A DNA stretch of 64,000 nucleotides from Clostridia bacterium (lineage in GTDB: Bacteria; Bacillota; Clostridia; RGIG6154). Position 1 is the first letter of the stretch; the number at the start of each line of letters is the position of its first letter. Of this stretch, positions 8,419 through 15,943 are shown one piece after another. The DNA lies in contig JAGAJK010000034.1 of the NCBI GenBank assembly GCA_017626145.1, forward strand, positions 124,001 through 188,000, in the 5' to 3' direction. A program made the translations under genes and the position numbers. The notes beneath the pieces are model-generated. The model ran no database searches and had not been told where the DNA came from. It saw only the letters and a list, made by a program, of their open reading frames with translations.

Positions 8419-8634
8419 TTCGGATTTCTTATCCCTGAGGTTGATAGCTATATAAATTGGCAAAATCCAAACGATAGACGTGATGCTGAAAAGTTTGATA
8501 CACTACTTTATGATAATGTGCAGTATGAGCGACTATCATATGAAAGAAAAACCGATATTTTAGCAAGATATCCATTGTCTCAAAATAAAGAATATCAAGA
8601 AAATAAAAAAACGAAAAGAAATAGAGGTAGATAG
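8419..8634 (+). pseudogene. C-terminal gene fragment fused to the RAYT end
   Basis: The frame open across 8341-8634 enters from the RAYT element in an unrelated frame. The host part begins at about 8419 and encodes some 70 residues, Asn/Asp- and Tyr-rich with a Lys/Arg-rich tail. It stops 4 bp before the ATG of the next membrane protein. Its position, directly before a small membrane protein, matches the toxin-tip/immunity pairs seen further right, so it may be the remains of a toxin tip. No family is recognised. Confidence 0.4.
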
Positions 8635-8638
8635 AGAT

Positions 8639-9103
8639 ATGAAAAAGCACAAAGTGTTTATAGTGTTGGTGAGTATAGTTAGTTTAATTTTATGTTATTT
8701 TTGTATAGAATTTTTCTTTTTGAATCAGAGAATAATTATGTGCGAGAACAAAAAAGAATTATCAGAATATGAAGTTACTTTGGGATATTTAACAACAGAT
8801 GATGATATGTTTTATGATACATATATCTGGGGAGATAAGTTTAAGAAAACCTCGGAAAAAGTAATTTCGAGAATTAAGTTACAATATATAGTAAATCATA
8901 TGTTTGATAAAAATAAGGAAAACTATTATAATTCCTCTGGTGAAGAAATGGTAATTTGTAAAAATGTTTTTGTATATCACGATGAAGAATTAGGTATATT
9001 TATAATGAATTGTGTTGCTAATGACAAAGTGTGGAAAATAGTTGTAAATGCCAGCAATGGTGATGTAATTTACAAACATCCTGAGCATTATCTTACTCAA
9101 TAA
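8639..9103 (+). CDS. Small membrane-anchored protein, unknown
   Basis: 154 residues with one N-terminal transmembrane segment (about 7-28) and an extracytoplasmic domain. The domain ends in a PepSY- or NTF2-immunity-like strand pattern (Trp-Lys-Ile-Val-Val-Asn-Ala-Ser-Asn-Gly-Asp-Val). It follows a truncated reading frame by 4 bp and precedes a repeat-terminator block. An immunity role is possible by context only. Confidence 0.65.
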   Translation: MKKHKVFIVLVSIVSLILCYFCIEFFFLNQRIIMCENKKELSEYEVTLGYLTTDDDMFYDTYIWGDKFKKTSEKVISRIKLQYIVNHMFDKNKENYYNSSGEEMVICKNVFVYHDEELGIFIMNCVANDKVWKIVVNASNGDVIYKHPEHYLTQ

Positions 9104-9120
9104 ACACAATCGATACCAAA

Positions 9121-9146
9121 GACAAGGGGACGGTTCTGTTGTATTT
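9121..9146 (+). repeat. Single REP-like half unit
   Basis: GACAAGGGGACGGTTCTGTT copy, directly before the terminator-promoter-Rhs block. Confidence 0.8.
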
Positions 9147-9152
9147 GTTGCA

Positions 9153-9179
9153 AGGAGCGGAGCAATCCGCTCCTTTTTC
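9153..9179 (+). terminator. Repeated island terminator, copy 2
   Basis: AGGAGCGG / CCGCTCCT stem with a T-run, as at 4311. Confidence 0.85.
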
Positions 9180-9208
9180 TTGACAGAAGATAAAAATTAA
9201 ATTATACT
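9180..9208 (+). promoter_or_regulatory. Repeated island promoter, copy 2
   Basis: TTGACA (9180-9185), 17-bp spacer, TATACT (9203-9208), pointing into the Rhs fragment. Confidence 0.65.
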
Positions 9209-9226
9209 GTAAATGAAATATGCTGA

Positions 9227-9655
9227 AGGCATTACCTGCGTAACAGATTCTATAACCCACGCTTCGGTCGTTTCACCACCATCGACCCCATCAAAGACGG
9301 AATTAATTGGTACGCATATTGCAACAATAATCCAATAATGTTTATTGATCCGTCAGGATTTGAATACGGAAAATTAAGAGAATTTGTTTACAGTTATGCA
9401 AGTGCTTTTGGAAATGATGTAGAATTTACTTATGATGATAAATTCGTAATAGTTACTATAGGTGATTTTGAACGTGCGTTTTATAGGTCGCTTGCTAATG
9501 GTGAAATCATGTCAGAAGGCGCATATTTGGCAGAAAGAATAGAATTTAAAAAGCCCGGCTCGATTATAAGCTATGTTACATATACATTGTATGGTAAGGA
9601 TAAGAATGCGGATTATTATCAATATCATACCGGCGTAAAGATAAAATATTTTTAA
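9227..9655 (+). pseudogene. Orphan Rhs 3' fragment with C-terminal tip A
   Basis: The frame opens after a TGA at 9224 and reads Tyr-Leu-Arg-Asn-Arg-Phe-Tyr-Asn-Pro-Arg-Phe-Gly-Arg-Phe at 9233-9274. Trp-Tyr-Ala-Tyr-Cys-Asn-Asn-Asn-Pro and Ile-Asp-Pro-Ser-Gly follow at 9311-9352. This is the Rhs repeat-associated core that ends the shell of Rhs toxins. After Asp-Pro-Ser-Gly about 100 residues form a distinct tip of unknown fold. There is no proper start codon, only an ATG at 9338 inside the core, so it is a silent orphan tip unless internally initiated. A lipoprotein gene follows after 14 bp. Confidence 0.75.
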
Positions 9656-9669
9656 AATGGTGGAAAAGA

Positions 9670-10788
9670 ATGAAAAAAATTTGTATTATTCAATTTATGA
9701 TATTCTGTTTGTTTATTACAGGATGCTCAGATAAATCGCTTACCGACACATATGATGAAAATATGCAATTAGCCGGCAGTCATGCGGTATACATTGATGA
9801 AGATGGCACATTAAAAGGATTTGGTGACAGTTCACTTGGACAATTGGGGGATATATACGATGAGTATATTGAAAATGCGATATCTGTTACCAATGATGTA
9901 AAAAGTGTACATTCAAAAGGCTTTTCAACAGCAGTGATAAAAAACGATAATTCATTATGGATATGCGGATATAATCAAGAATCCCCTTTCGAAGATGATA
10001 CACATACAAAAACAATGACAACAAACACAAATGATTCAAAAATCAGAAAAAATTTTGTGAAAGTTTTAGAAAATGTAAAAACTGTCGACATAGGATATTG
10101 CCATACGGTTGCAATATTAACAGACGGAAGCTTGTATGCGTGGGGAAATAATGAATACGGTCAACTTGGCAACGGTAATAATGTAAGCTTAGATACACCT
10201 GTTAAAATAGGTGAAGATTTTACAGATGTAAGCGTTTCTTTTGCCTCAACCTATGCACTTAAAAAAGATGGAACATTGTGGTCGTGCGGCTTAAATGATA
10301 GCGGACAACTTGGTATCGGAAATATTGAAAACAGCAATGTGCTGATAAAAATAATGGATGATGTAAAAAGTGTATACGCAGATTTTTATACTTGTGCGGC
10401 TATAAAGAAAGATAATAGCCTATGGATTTGGGGAAGCAGTGACGGGGCTTCATGGAATGATGCTTCATATTCGGCTATTCCGGTTAAAAGAATGGAAAAT
10501 ATAGAAAAAATCAGTCTCGGACTTGCATTTAATGTTGTTAAGAAAACGGATGGTGGTATTTGGGGATGGGGAAACAATGTGTACGGTCAATTAATTCCGG
10601 ATTCTACAATGTTAATAATACCGGAACCTATCGCATTGTCTGGTGATATCCTGGATTTTGATTGTAATATTGATAGTGTTATGATAAAGAAAAATGATGG
10701 TACGATAGCGATACAAGGAAATTTTCAGCAAAATACAACTTTGCCCGAAAAAGAGTATATTCCCTATCTTTCGGTTTTAGAACAATAA
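9670..10788 (+). CDS. Lipoprotein with RCC1-type beta-propeller repeats
   Basis: 372 residues. A lipoprotein signal (Leu-Phe-Ile-Thr-Gly-Cys) predicts lipid attachment at Cys19. Repeats of Leu-x-x-Trp-Gly-x-Asn-x-x-Gly-Gln-Leu-Gly at about residues 30, 158, 210 and 300 give five to seven RCC1 blades. Bacterial RCC1-repeat proteins are usually surface binding proteins. It follows an orphan Rhs tip, where an immunity protein would be expected. Whether this protein plays that role is unknown. Confidence 0.85.
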   Translation: MKKICIIQFMIFCLFITGCSDKSLTDTYDENMQLAGSHAVYIDEDGTLKGFGDSSLGQLGDIYDEYIENAISVTNDVKSVHSKGFSTAVIKNDNSLWICGYNQESPFEDDTHTKTMTTNTNDSKIRKNFVKVLENVKTVDIGYCHTVAILTDGSLYAWGNNEYGQLGNGNNVSLDTPVKIGEDFTDVSVSFASTYALKKDGTLWSCGLNDSGQLGIGNIENSNVLIKIMDDVKSVYADFYTCAAIKKDNSLWIWGSSDGASWNDASYSAIPVKRMENIEKISLGLAFNVVKKTDGGIWGWGNNVYGQLIPDSTMLIIPEPIALSGDILDFDCNIDSVMIKKNDGTIAIQGNFQQNTTLPEKEYIPYLSVLEQ

Positions 10789-10813
10789 AACACAAGAACC
10801 GAATAAAAAAGCA

Positions 10814-10841
10814 AAACACAGGGGACAGTTCTGTTGTATTT
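10814..10841 (+). repeat. Single REP-like half unit
   Basis: CAGGGGACAGTTCTGTTGT variant between two genes, without the terminator hairpin. Confidence 0.75.
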
Positions 10842-10877
10842 GTGTGGTATAAAAATTATTAAATAAGGATGATTAAT

Positions 10878-11492
10878 ATGAGGTTTTCTATTTTGAAAAT
10901 ATGTTATTGTGTTTCTTTGATACTTTCTTCTATTAGCACATTTTCAATGTTGGCAAACTATTATCCTTACAGAGTTGAACAAACAAAGCATTTTTCAAAT
11001 CCGCTTCCAATTACACGTATAGATAAAGCTTATATATCAGACACCAATATTATTGTGACCCATAATGTTATATCAGGAATTGTTCAATTTTTTGATGATA
11101 ATGGTAATTTTCTTAACGGCATACATTTGGCAACAACCAGAGAAATCGGCAGCACACAAATCTCAATTATTGGAGAATGTGTTTATTTATGGGAGGACAG
11201 GTCTCAAAAGATTTATATATTTGAGAATTATACTTATATTGATCAAATAACAGATACGAACATTACAAGTAAAGAGGAATTTTTCAAACAATTTCCTGCA
11301 GATGATTTGGAATATGATTGTAAATTCAACTACAAAGGAAAGCTATCTATAACTTCGAGATTTACACAAAAAACAAAACACGTTATATTAAACACCAAAT
11401 TTGATAGTTATTCATACGTTGAATCTGTTATATGCGTAGTTTTGTTTGCAGTATTAGCGATGTTTTTGAGAAAGGCAAGTTGTAAACAGTGA
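10878..11492 (+). CDS. Membrane protein with N- and C-terminal helices, unknown
   Basis: 204 residues from the ATG at 10878, chosen over an ATT at 10869 because AAGGAT is well placed before it. One hydrophobic helix at each end (about 5-27 and 180-198) brackets an extracytoplasmic, beta-rich middle of about 150 residues with Asp-Asp-Asn-Gly-Asn. No family is recognised. It sits between repeat units and before an Rhs fragment. Confidence 0.65.
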   Translation: MRFSILKICYCVSLILSSISTFSMLANYYPYRVEQTKHFSNPLPITRIDKAYISDTNIIVTHNVISGIVQFFDDNGNFLNGIHLATTREIGSTQISIIGECVYLWEDRSQKIYIFENYTYIDQITDTNITSKEEFFKQFPADDLEYDCKFNYKGKLSITSRFTQKTKHVILNTKFDSYSYVESVICVVLFAVLAMFLRKASCKQ

Positions 11493-11502
11493 CAAAAACA
11501 GA

Positions 11503-11529
11503 ACACACGTGGACAGCTGTGTTGTATTT
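11503..11529 (+). repeat. Degenerate REP-like half unit
   Basis: ACGTGGACAGCTGTGTTGT variant before the third terminator-promoter block. Confidence 0.65.
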
Positions 11530-11535
11530 GTTGCA

Positions 11536-11562
11536 AGGAGCGGAGCATTCCGCTCCTTTTTC
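11536..11562 (+). terminator. Repeated island terminator, copy 3
   Basis: AGGAGCGG / CCGCTCCT stem with a T-run. Confidence 0.85.
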
Positions 11563-11591
11563 TTGACAGAAGATAAAAACTTGATTATACT
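11563..11591 (+). promoter_or_regulatory. Repeated island promoter, copy 3
   Basis: TTGACA (11563-11568), 17-bp spacer, TATACT (11586-11591). Confidence 0.65.
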
Positions 11592-11603
11592 GTAAATGAA
11601 ATA

Positions 11604-12036
11604 TGCCGAAGGCATTACCTGCGTAACAGATTCTATAACCCACACATCGGTCGTTTCACCACCGTCGACCCAATCAGAAGCGGTCATAATTGGTACGCAT
11701 ATTGCAGCAATAATCCATTAATGTTTGTTGACCCACTTGGGTTAAATGATTACATAGCTTTGAGCGATAATGCTGAAGCGTTAGGTGGTAGTGTTTATTG
11801 AAAAAGGGTCTGACAATTTAAGTTGTTCAGTTGCGGGTAGAGGTGTTAAACCCGGAGATGTAATTGGATTACAAAATGAAAAGCATAAAGGAACCATTTA
11901 TCATATGGTTATAGTTACTTCTGTTGATTCAAAAGGTAATGTGTGTTATGCTGCACATAGTAATTTCAGACAAAACTATCCGCTAAGCGAAGCGATAACC
12001 CAAAACAATATATACGTTTTAAGACTTAACTATTGA
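11604..12036 (+). pseudogene. Orphan Rhs 3' fragment with truncated Amidase_6-like tip
   Basis: Frame one carries the Rhs core (Tyr-Leu-Arg-Asn-Arg-Phe-Tyr-Asn-Pro-His-Ile-Gly-Arg-Phe, then Val-Asp-Pro-Leu-Gly) and stops at 11799-11801. A second frame (from about 11785 to 12036) encodes Pro-Gly-Asp-Val-Ile-Gly-Leu, Tyr-His-Met-Val-Ile-Val-Thr and Ala-His-Ser-Asn-Phe-Arg-Gln-Asn-Tyr-Pro-Leu. That is the second half of the Amidase_6 cysteine-amidase fold, with the His. The first half, with the catalytic Cys, is missing. An internal deletion with frameshift has thus destroyed a peptidoglycan-amidase-type toxin tip. A likely immunity gene follows. Confidence 0.75.
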
Positions 12037-12059
12037 TGACTTTAAGGGGGAATGGATAG

Positions 12060-12560
12060 ATGAAAAAACTTATAATTATCATATTAATTTTGTGTATCTT
12101 AGCGATTTTGTATATAAATCTGCTACCTGCTTATGTAGTTAATAATGTAACGGCAAAAATAACAGAAATTGAAATATCAAATAAGGGTGTATCAAAATCA
12201 GATTTTGATTATTATGGTGCTGATGCTGCTTTGATTAGTGATGACGTCTGTATGGTTAAAGTTAAGTTTTCCGTGAAAAACAGCACCCCATTTAGTTTTT
12301 ATTATGTTGATATAGTTTTTTCGGATATCGGGGTTGCCGATGATATTATAGTTGGCGATAGATTCTGTATTCATGGTTCTAATGGTTTTTTAAGTTTTGA
12401 CGGTGGGGAAACTGTAATAGAAGAGGCATCATTTTTGATGAAATCAGACAATGCAGAAGAAACAATTTCCAAACTTGAAAACGTAGAAATTTATTTGAAA
12501 CAACACTATAATTTTGGATATAACATTATTGCTAAATGCAATTTGAAAAAGTCCGAGTAA
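12060..12560 (+). CDS. Membrane-anchored protein, candidate immunity partner of the amidase tip
   Basis: 166 residues. One N-terminal transmembrane helix (about 3-24) is followed by a beta-rich extracytoplasmic domain with a charged Lys-Lys-Ser-Glu end. It begins 23 bp after the amidase tip with RBS AAGGGGG, the usual toxin-then-immunity order. A periplasm-side anchor would fit protection against a wall-cutting toxin. No named family is recognised. Confidence 0.65.
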   Translation: MKKLIIIILILCILAILYINLLPAYVVNNVTAKITEIEISNKGVSKSDFDYYGADAALISDDVCMVKVKFSVKNSTPFSFYYVDIVFSDIGVADDIIVGDRFCIHGSNGFLSFDGGETVIEEASFLMKSDNAEETISKLENVEIYLKQHYNFGYNIIAKCNLKKSE

Positions 12561-12561
12561 A

Positions 12562-12589
12562 AACATATGGGAAAGGTTCTGTTGTGTTT
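12562..12589 (+). repeat. Degenerate REP-like half unit
   Basis: GGGAAAGGTTCTGTTGTG variant. Confidence 0.6.
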
Positions 12590-12644
12590 GTTTATGCATC
12601 TGCTTTTAGGCTCACGGAAAATGCATTAAGATTGGAGCATGGAT

Positions 12645-13151
12645 ATGGTAAAAGAGTTAAGTATGAGACGAAAATTATTTAAAACAATAGTGGCAATAGT
12701 TTTACTTGTTTTTGTTTTGTGCAGTTGTAGTTCTGAAAAGGAAGAAATTACGGTTTCTCCTGTAAAAATTGAGATAGACGGAGCAATTTTTACAGCAGGT
12801 ATTCCTAAAATTTGTTTTGAAATTGAGTCCGGAAATATATTAAGTGTAAAAGTACAACAGGAACCATGCGTTACCGGAACAAAAAAACTTTCTTCAAAGG
12901 ATTGCGAAAAAATTAACGAGCTGATAGACGGAATTATATCCGATGGATGGAAAAATAATGATCGTTCTGTAGTTGATACAAGTGATGCATTGGTAGTATG
13001 CGCATATATCGAAGATGAAGTATATGTAAATCATTATGGTTCAAAAAAGCCTAATAATTTACAAAAACTGGCTTATAAATTAGTGAAAGAATCACCAATT
13101 CCTATAAAAATTCTCGAAGAGATTGCAGACAGATGTTATTATCAACAATAA
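12645..13151 (+). CDS. Small lipoprotein, unknown
   Basis: 168 residues from the ATG at 12645, which is placed 7 nt after TTGGAG. ATGs at 12639 and 12663 are also possible. A lipobox (Val-Leu-Cys-Ser-Cys) lies near the N-terminus. The mature domain is acidic, about 140 residues, with no recognised family. It is flanked on both sides by repeat elements. Confidence 0.65.
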   Translation: MVKELSMRRKLFKTIVAIVLLVFVLCSCSSEKEEITVSPVKIEIDGAIFTAGIPKICFEIESGNILSVKVQQEPCVTGTKKLSSKDCEKINELIDGIISDGWKNNDRSVVDTSDALVVCAYIEDEVYVNHYGSKKPNNLQKLAYKLVKESPIPIKILEEIADRCYYQQ

Positions 13152-13188
13152 ATGACAAAATACAAGGTTTGATTCTGCTATCTTACAC

Positions 13189-13421
13189 GGACAAGGGGAC
13201 GGTTCTGTTGTCTTGGCAAATAAGATGATATATGTTATAATTTTGTTGAGGTGAAATGACATGCCGAGAATACCAAGACAAAAAAGCAGAAAAGCGAGAT
13301 AAATATATAGGTAGGCTTTTAGAACGAGGATTATCAATAAGACAGATAAGCAGATTGACAGGGACGAGTAAAGGGATAGTTGAAAAAATTAGTAAAGGAC
13401 AATAGAACCGTCCCTTTGTCC
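13189..13421 (+). mobile_element. RAYT deletion derivative, long form, copy 2
   Basis: Nearly identical to the copy at 5896: same ends, promoter-like box, RBS, start codons (ATG at 13261), same internal deletion joining start to the Ile-Arg-Gln-Ile-Ser-Arg-Leu-Thr-Gly tail. The identical deletion junction in two places means the shortened form itself was copied. Confidence 0.8.
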
Positions 13422-13463
13422 TGGTCCCTTTGTCCTGCCCCTTTGTCCTGCCCCTTTGTCCTG
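13422..13463 (+). repeat. Tandem repeat of the element end
   Basis: About three 13-14-bp units of the type CCCCTTTGTCCTG, extending the right end of the preceding element. Confidence 0.8.
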
Positions 13464-13549
13464 AACTTAATTCACAATGGAGCATTTATAGGCACAGCAT
13501 ATTCAAAAATATTGACTAATAGATTTTAAGTTTATGGAGGTATGAAAAA

Positions 13550-14182
13550 ATGAAAAGAATATGTAAACTCAGCATAGTGATTTTTATTATTGTTTTGAGC
13601 CTTACGGGATGCGATGCACAAGAAAGAATTAAACCGGAAGAAAAGAATTTTTCAAATTTGGATGAGTTGCGCTTAGTATATGAACAGATGAAAAAGCTTG
13701 ATGAGATAGACGGTATTGATGAAGTTGTTGCGTATGTGGAGAATTTACCGATAACCCGAAGAAAAATTGAAGAAACAAGGTTATTTTTGAAGGAGGAAAC
13801 TATAAAAGGAGCGGTTGATTCATTAACTTGGGAATATGCTGCCAAAGCAGAAGCAGAACGCCTGAAAATATATCCGCCACAGAAAAAAATCGATGCGTAT
13901 TTTGAGCAAACCACACAACTTATAGAAACCAAAGCTATCGGTACTGAAACAATTTGTATGATTATGGATGTAATGGAAATCTCTATAGATGAATATCTTA
14001 AGAAAAACGAAGAAGTCATATACAATTTGTATCAAAGAGAAGAGCTTTGGAAACACATTAGCAAAGAAGATGGTTCGGAGGACAAAAATGCATATGATAC
14101 TTATTTCGATAGCCTGATGAAAAACGCAAAGGTAGAGTTTAAAGATAAACAGATTAAGGAAGCTTACGTTTCAGGAAAGTAA
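13550..14182 (+). CDS. Lipoprotein with SurA-N-like helical region
   Basis: 210 residues. Signal with lipobox Ser-Leu-Thr-Gly-Cys (Cys at about 20). The mature part is charged and mostly helical. The phrase Val-Ala-Tyr-Val-Glu-Asn-Leu-Pro-Ile-Thr-Arg-Arg-Lys-Ile-Glu recalls the SurA/PrsA N-terminal chaperone domain (a Val-Asn-Gly-x-Pro-Ile-Thr start). No PPIase domain is present. RBS TATGGAGG. A secreted chaperone-like role is a guess. Confidence 0.65.
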   Translation: MKRICKLSIVIFIIVLSLTGCDAQERIKPEEKNFSNLDELRLVYEQMKKLDEIDGIDEVVAYVENLPITRRKIEETRLFLKEETIKGAVDSLTWEYAAKAEAERLKIYPPQKKIDAYFEQTTQLIETKAIGTETICMIMDVMEISIDEYLKKNEEVIYNLYQREELWKHISKEDGSEDKNAYDTYFDSLMKNAKVEFKDKQIKEAYVSGK

Positions 14183-14190
14183 AAAGACTA

Positions 14191-14259
14191 ACACAAGAGG
14201 CGGTTCTGTTGTGTTGACAAATCAGGTAATAAACACAAGGAGACTGTTCTGTTGTGTTT
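14191..14259 (+). repeat. Two adjacent degenerate REP-like half units
   Basis: Half units at 14191-14216 (GAGGCGGTTCTGTTGTG) and 14233-14259 (GGAGACTGTTCTGTTGTG) in direct orientation, 42 bp apart. Confidence 0.7.
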
Positions 14260-14265
14260 ATTGTA

Positions 14266-14292
14266 AGGAGCGGTATTTACCGCTCCTTTTTC
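14266..14292 (+). terminator. Repeated island terminator, copy 4
   Basis: AGGAGCGG / CCGCTCCT stem with a T-run. Confidence 0.85.
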
Positions 14293-14321
14293 TTGACAGA
14301 AGATAAAAACTTGATTATACT
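14293..14321 (+). promoter_or_regulatory. Repeated island promoter, copy 4
   Basis: TTGACA (14293-14298), 17-bp spacer, TATACT (14316-14321). Confidence 0.65.
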
Positions 14322-14333
14322 GTAAATGAAATA

Positions 14334-14540
14334 TGCCGAAGGCATTACCTGCGTAATCGTTACTACAACCCACGAACAGGCAGATTCACTATTATAGACA
14401 CATATTGGAATGTGGACAATATGATTTGTTGTGATGAACAAAAAGCGGTTAAATATAAATCAATTAATAATCAAAAAGTTTACTATGATGCAAATGATAT
14501 TGAATTTGGTGAATTTTCTCCGACTATAACAGTTAAATAA
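14334..14540 (+). pseudogene. Orphan Rhs 3' fragment with short C-terminal tip
   Basis: The frame reads Tyr-Leu-Arg-Asn-Arg-Tyr-Tyr-Asn-Pro-Arg-Thr-Gly-Arg-Phe from 14346, the end of the Rhs shell. It departs from the usual core before Asp-Pro-x-Gly and continues with about 50 residues to a TAA at 14538. The tip is probably truncated. DNA identity with the other two copies runs from the repeat block up to about 14355. A three-helix membrane protein gene follows after 18 bp. Confidence 0.7.
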
Positions 14541-14558
14541 TATTTAGGAGGGACTTTT

Positions 14559-14810
14559 GTGAAAGTAAAAGGATTGAACGCTTCAAAAAAAGTAGTATAT
14601 ATATTAATCATTGTTTTGGGAATTATAGAATGGTTATTAGTAATAACAAAAGCGCATGGCGGAATCCATTTTTATGCGTTGTTTATAGCAGGACTTGAAC
14701 AAACGTTAATATCCTTTTTTAAAAAAAGCGCTTTCAGATGGTGTGCATTTTGGTTTGCATGTATGTATGGAATGTTAATAGTATATTGTGTAGTTTTTGG
14801 CACAAACTGA
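14559..14810 (+). CDS. Small integral membrane protein, candidate immunity protein
   Basis: 83 residues, GTG start 6 nt after TAGGAGGG. About three hydrophobic helices (about 12-27, 38-55, 62-80). It directly follows an orphan Rhs tip. Small multi-helix membrane proteins are frequent immunity partners of pore-forming tips, so that role is plausible, but no family is recognised. Confidence 0.65.
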   Translation: MKVKGLNASKKVVYILIIVLGIIEWLLVITKAHGGIHFYALFIAGLEQTLISFFKKSAFRWCAFWFACMYGMLIVYCVVFGTN

Positions 14811-14818
14811 TATTTCGT

Positions 14819-14845
14819 ACACAAGAGGCGATTTTGTTGTGTTTG
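14819..14845 (+). repeat. Degenerate REP-like half unit, last copy
   Basis: GAGGCGATTTTGTTGTG variant, right edge of the island. Confidence 0.65.
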
Positions 14846-14850
14846 CTGTA

Positions 14851-14877
14851 AGGAGCGGTATTTACCGCTCCTTTTTG
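14851..14877 (+). terminator. Repeated island terminator, copy 5
   Basis: AGGAGCGG / CCGCTCCT stem with TTTTTG. Here the repeated promoter block is absent, and the nagB upstream region begins. Confidence 0.85.
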
Positions 14878-14995
14878 ATTGCTGTAATTATATAATATAT
14901 AAAACATGATTCAGACCAAAAGTGAAAAATTTTCGTCCGATTGTGTAAATATCTTATTTTTCATATATGATAAAATGTAACTTGAGGTGATATAC

Positions 14996-15718
14996 GTGAA
15001 ATTTATAGTTTGCGACGATTATAATGAAATGTCAAAGGAAGCGGCGGCAATTGCGGCAGCTCAGATAAAAGAAAAATCAAATACGGTGCTTGGTCTTGCT
15101 ACAGGCTCAACACCTGTTGGAATGTATAAAGAATTAATTGAAATGAACAAAAAGGGTGAAATTTCATTTAAGGATGTTGTTACATATAATTTAGATGAAT
15201 ACTATCCCATAAGCCCTGAAAACAATCAGAGCTACAGATATTTTATGAACGAAAATCTGTTTAACCATATTGATATTGATATGGATAATACTCACGTTTT
15301 AAACGGACTTGCTGATGACCCTGAAAAGGAATGTGAAAGCTTTGACAAAGCTATTGAAGAAGCAGGCTTTGTTGACCTTCAGGTTTTAGGTATCGGCAGA
15401 AACGGACATATTGCATTTAACGAACCTGATTCAATCCTTTATGCAGGAACACACGTAACAGGTCTTACACAGAATACAATTGAAGCAAACTCAAGATTTT
15501 TTGATTCTGTTGACCAGGTTCCTACAAAGGCACTTACTATGGGAATCGGTTCTATCTTAAAGGCTGAAAAGATTATTATCTTAATCAGCGGCAAGGACAA
15601 AAAGGAAGCACTTAAAAAGTTAAAGGGTGAATTTATCGACCCACAGTGTCCTGCAACCATGTTAATGGCTCACAGAAATGTAACAGTAATCTGTGATAAA
15701 GAGGCATGGAATGACTAA
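14996..15718 (+). CDS. nagB: Glucosamine-6-phosphate deaminase
   Basis: Converts glucosamine-6-phosphate to fructose-6-phosphate and ammonia in the cytoplasm. 240 residues, normal length. Visible motifs are Leu-Ala-Thr-Gly-Ser-Thr-Pro (phosphate loop, about 34-41), Asn-Leu-Asp-Glu-Tyr-Tyr (catalytic Asp, about 68) and Gly-Ile-Gly-Arg-Asn-Gly-His-Ile-Ala-Phe-Asn-Glu-Pro (about 130-142, catalytic His). I chose GTG 14996, with GAGGTG 6 nt upstream, over GTG 14987, which lies inside the RBS. It stands alone, without nagA beside it. Confidence 0.96.
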   Translation: MKFIVCDDYNEMSKEAAAIAAAQIKEKSNTVLGLATGSTPVGMYKELIEMNKKGEISFKDVVTYNLDEYYPISPENNQSYRYFMNENLFNHIDIDMDNTHVLNGLADDPEKECESFDKAIEEAGFVDLQVLGIGRNGHIAFNEPDSILYAGTHVTGLTQNTIEANSRFFDSVDQVPTKALTMGIGSILKAEKIIILISGKDKKEALKKLKGEFIDPQCPATMLMAHRNVTVICDKEAWND

Positions 15719-15810
15719 GCTTTAGTATGCCTGTGGCATATTAAATACCGCAACGGCTAAGGTCGTTGTCAGTTTACCATTTTTTCATACTTATTTTTCT
15801 CTTTTTTTGA

Positions 15811-15852
15811 GAACCGGTATACCCCTTAGTGGATATACCGGATTTTTTTATA
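15811..15852 (+). terminator. Terminator downstream of nagB
   Basis: CCGGTATA (15815-15822) pairs with TATACCGG (15834-15841), followed by a T-run. Confidence 0.75.
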
Positions 15853-15943
15853 AATAATTGTATTGCGGTACCCGGCTTGATTTATATTAAGATTTATGAT
15901 ACAATAAAACGCGGAACAAGTACAGCTGAACAAAGGAAAAACC

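Larger units (their letters stand above)
3752..14877. other. Accessory island with REP-like repeats and orphan Rhs tips
   Basis: Between the pnp terminator and the last terminator before nagB lie about a dozen small, AT-rich, mostly secreted or membrane-anchored genes of no household type. Four RAYT-derived elements, about nine single repeat half units, five copies of one terminator hairpin (four followed by the same promoter) and three Rhs core fragments interrupt them. The flanks are housekeeping genes. No integrase or att site was seen, so the island is defined by repeats and content only. Confidence 0.7.

Noticed and set aside
8341-8634. A 97-residue protein starting in the RAYT element
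   Set aside because: The start lies in the element in a frame unrelated to either the transposase or the host fragment; better read as a chimaera.
13422-13463. Possible iteron array
   Set aside because: The units are duplications of the adjacent element end, not independent binding sites.
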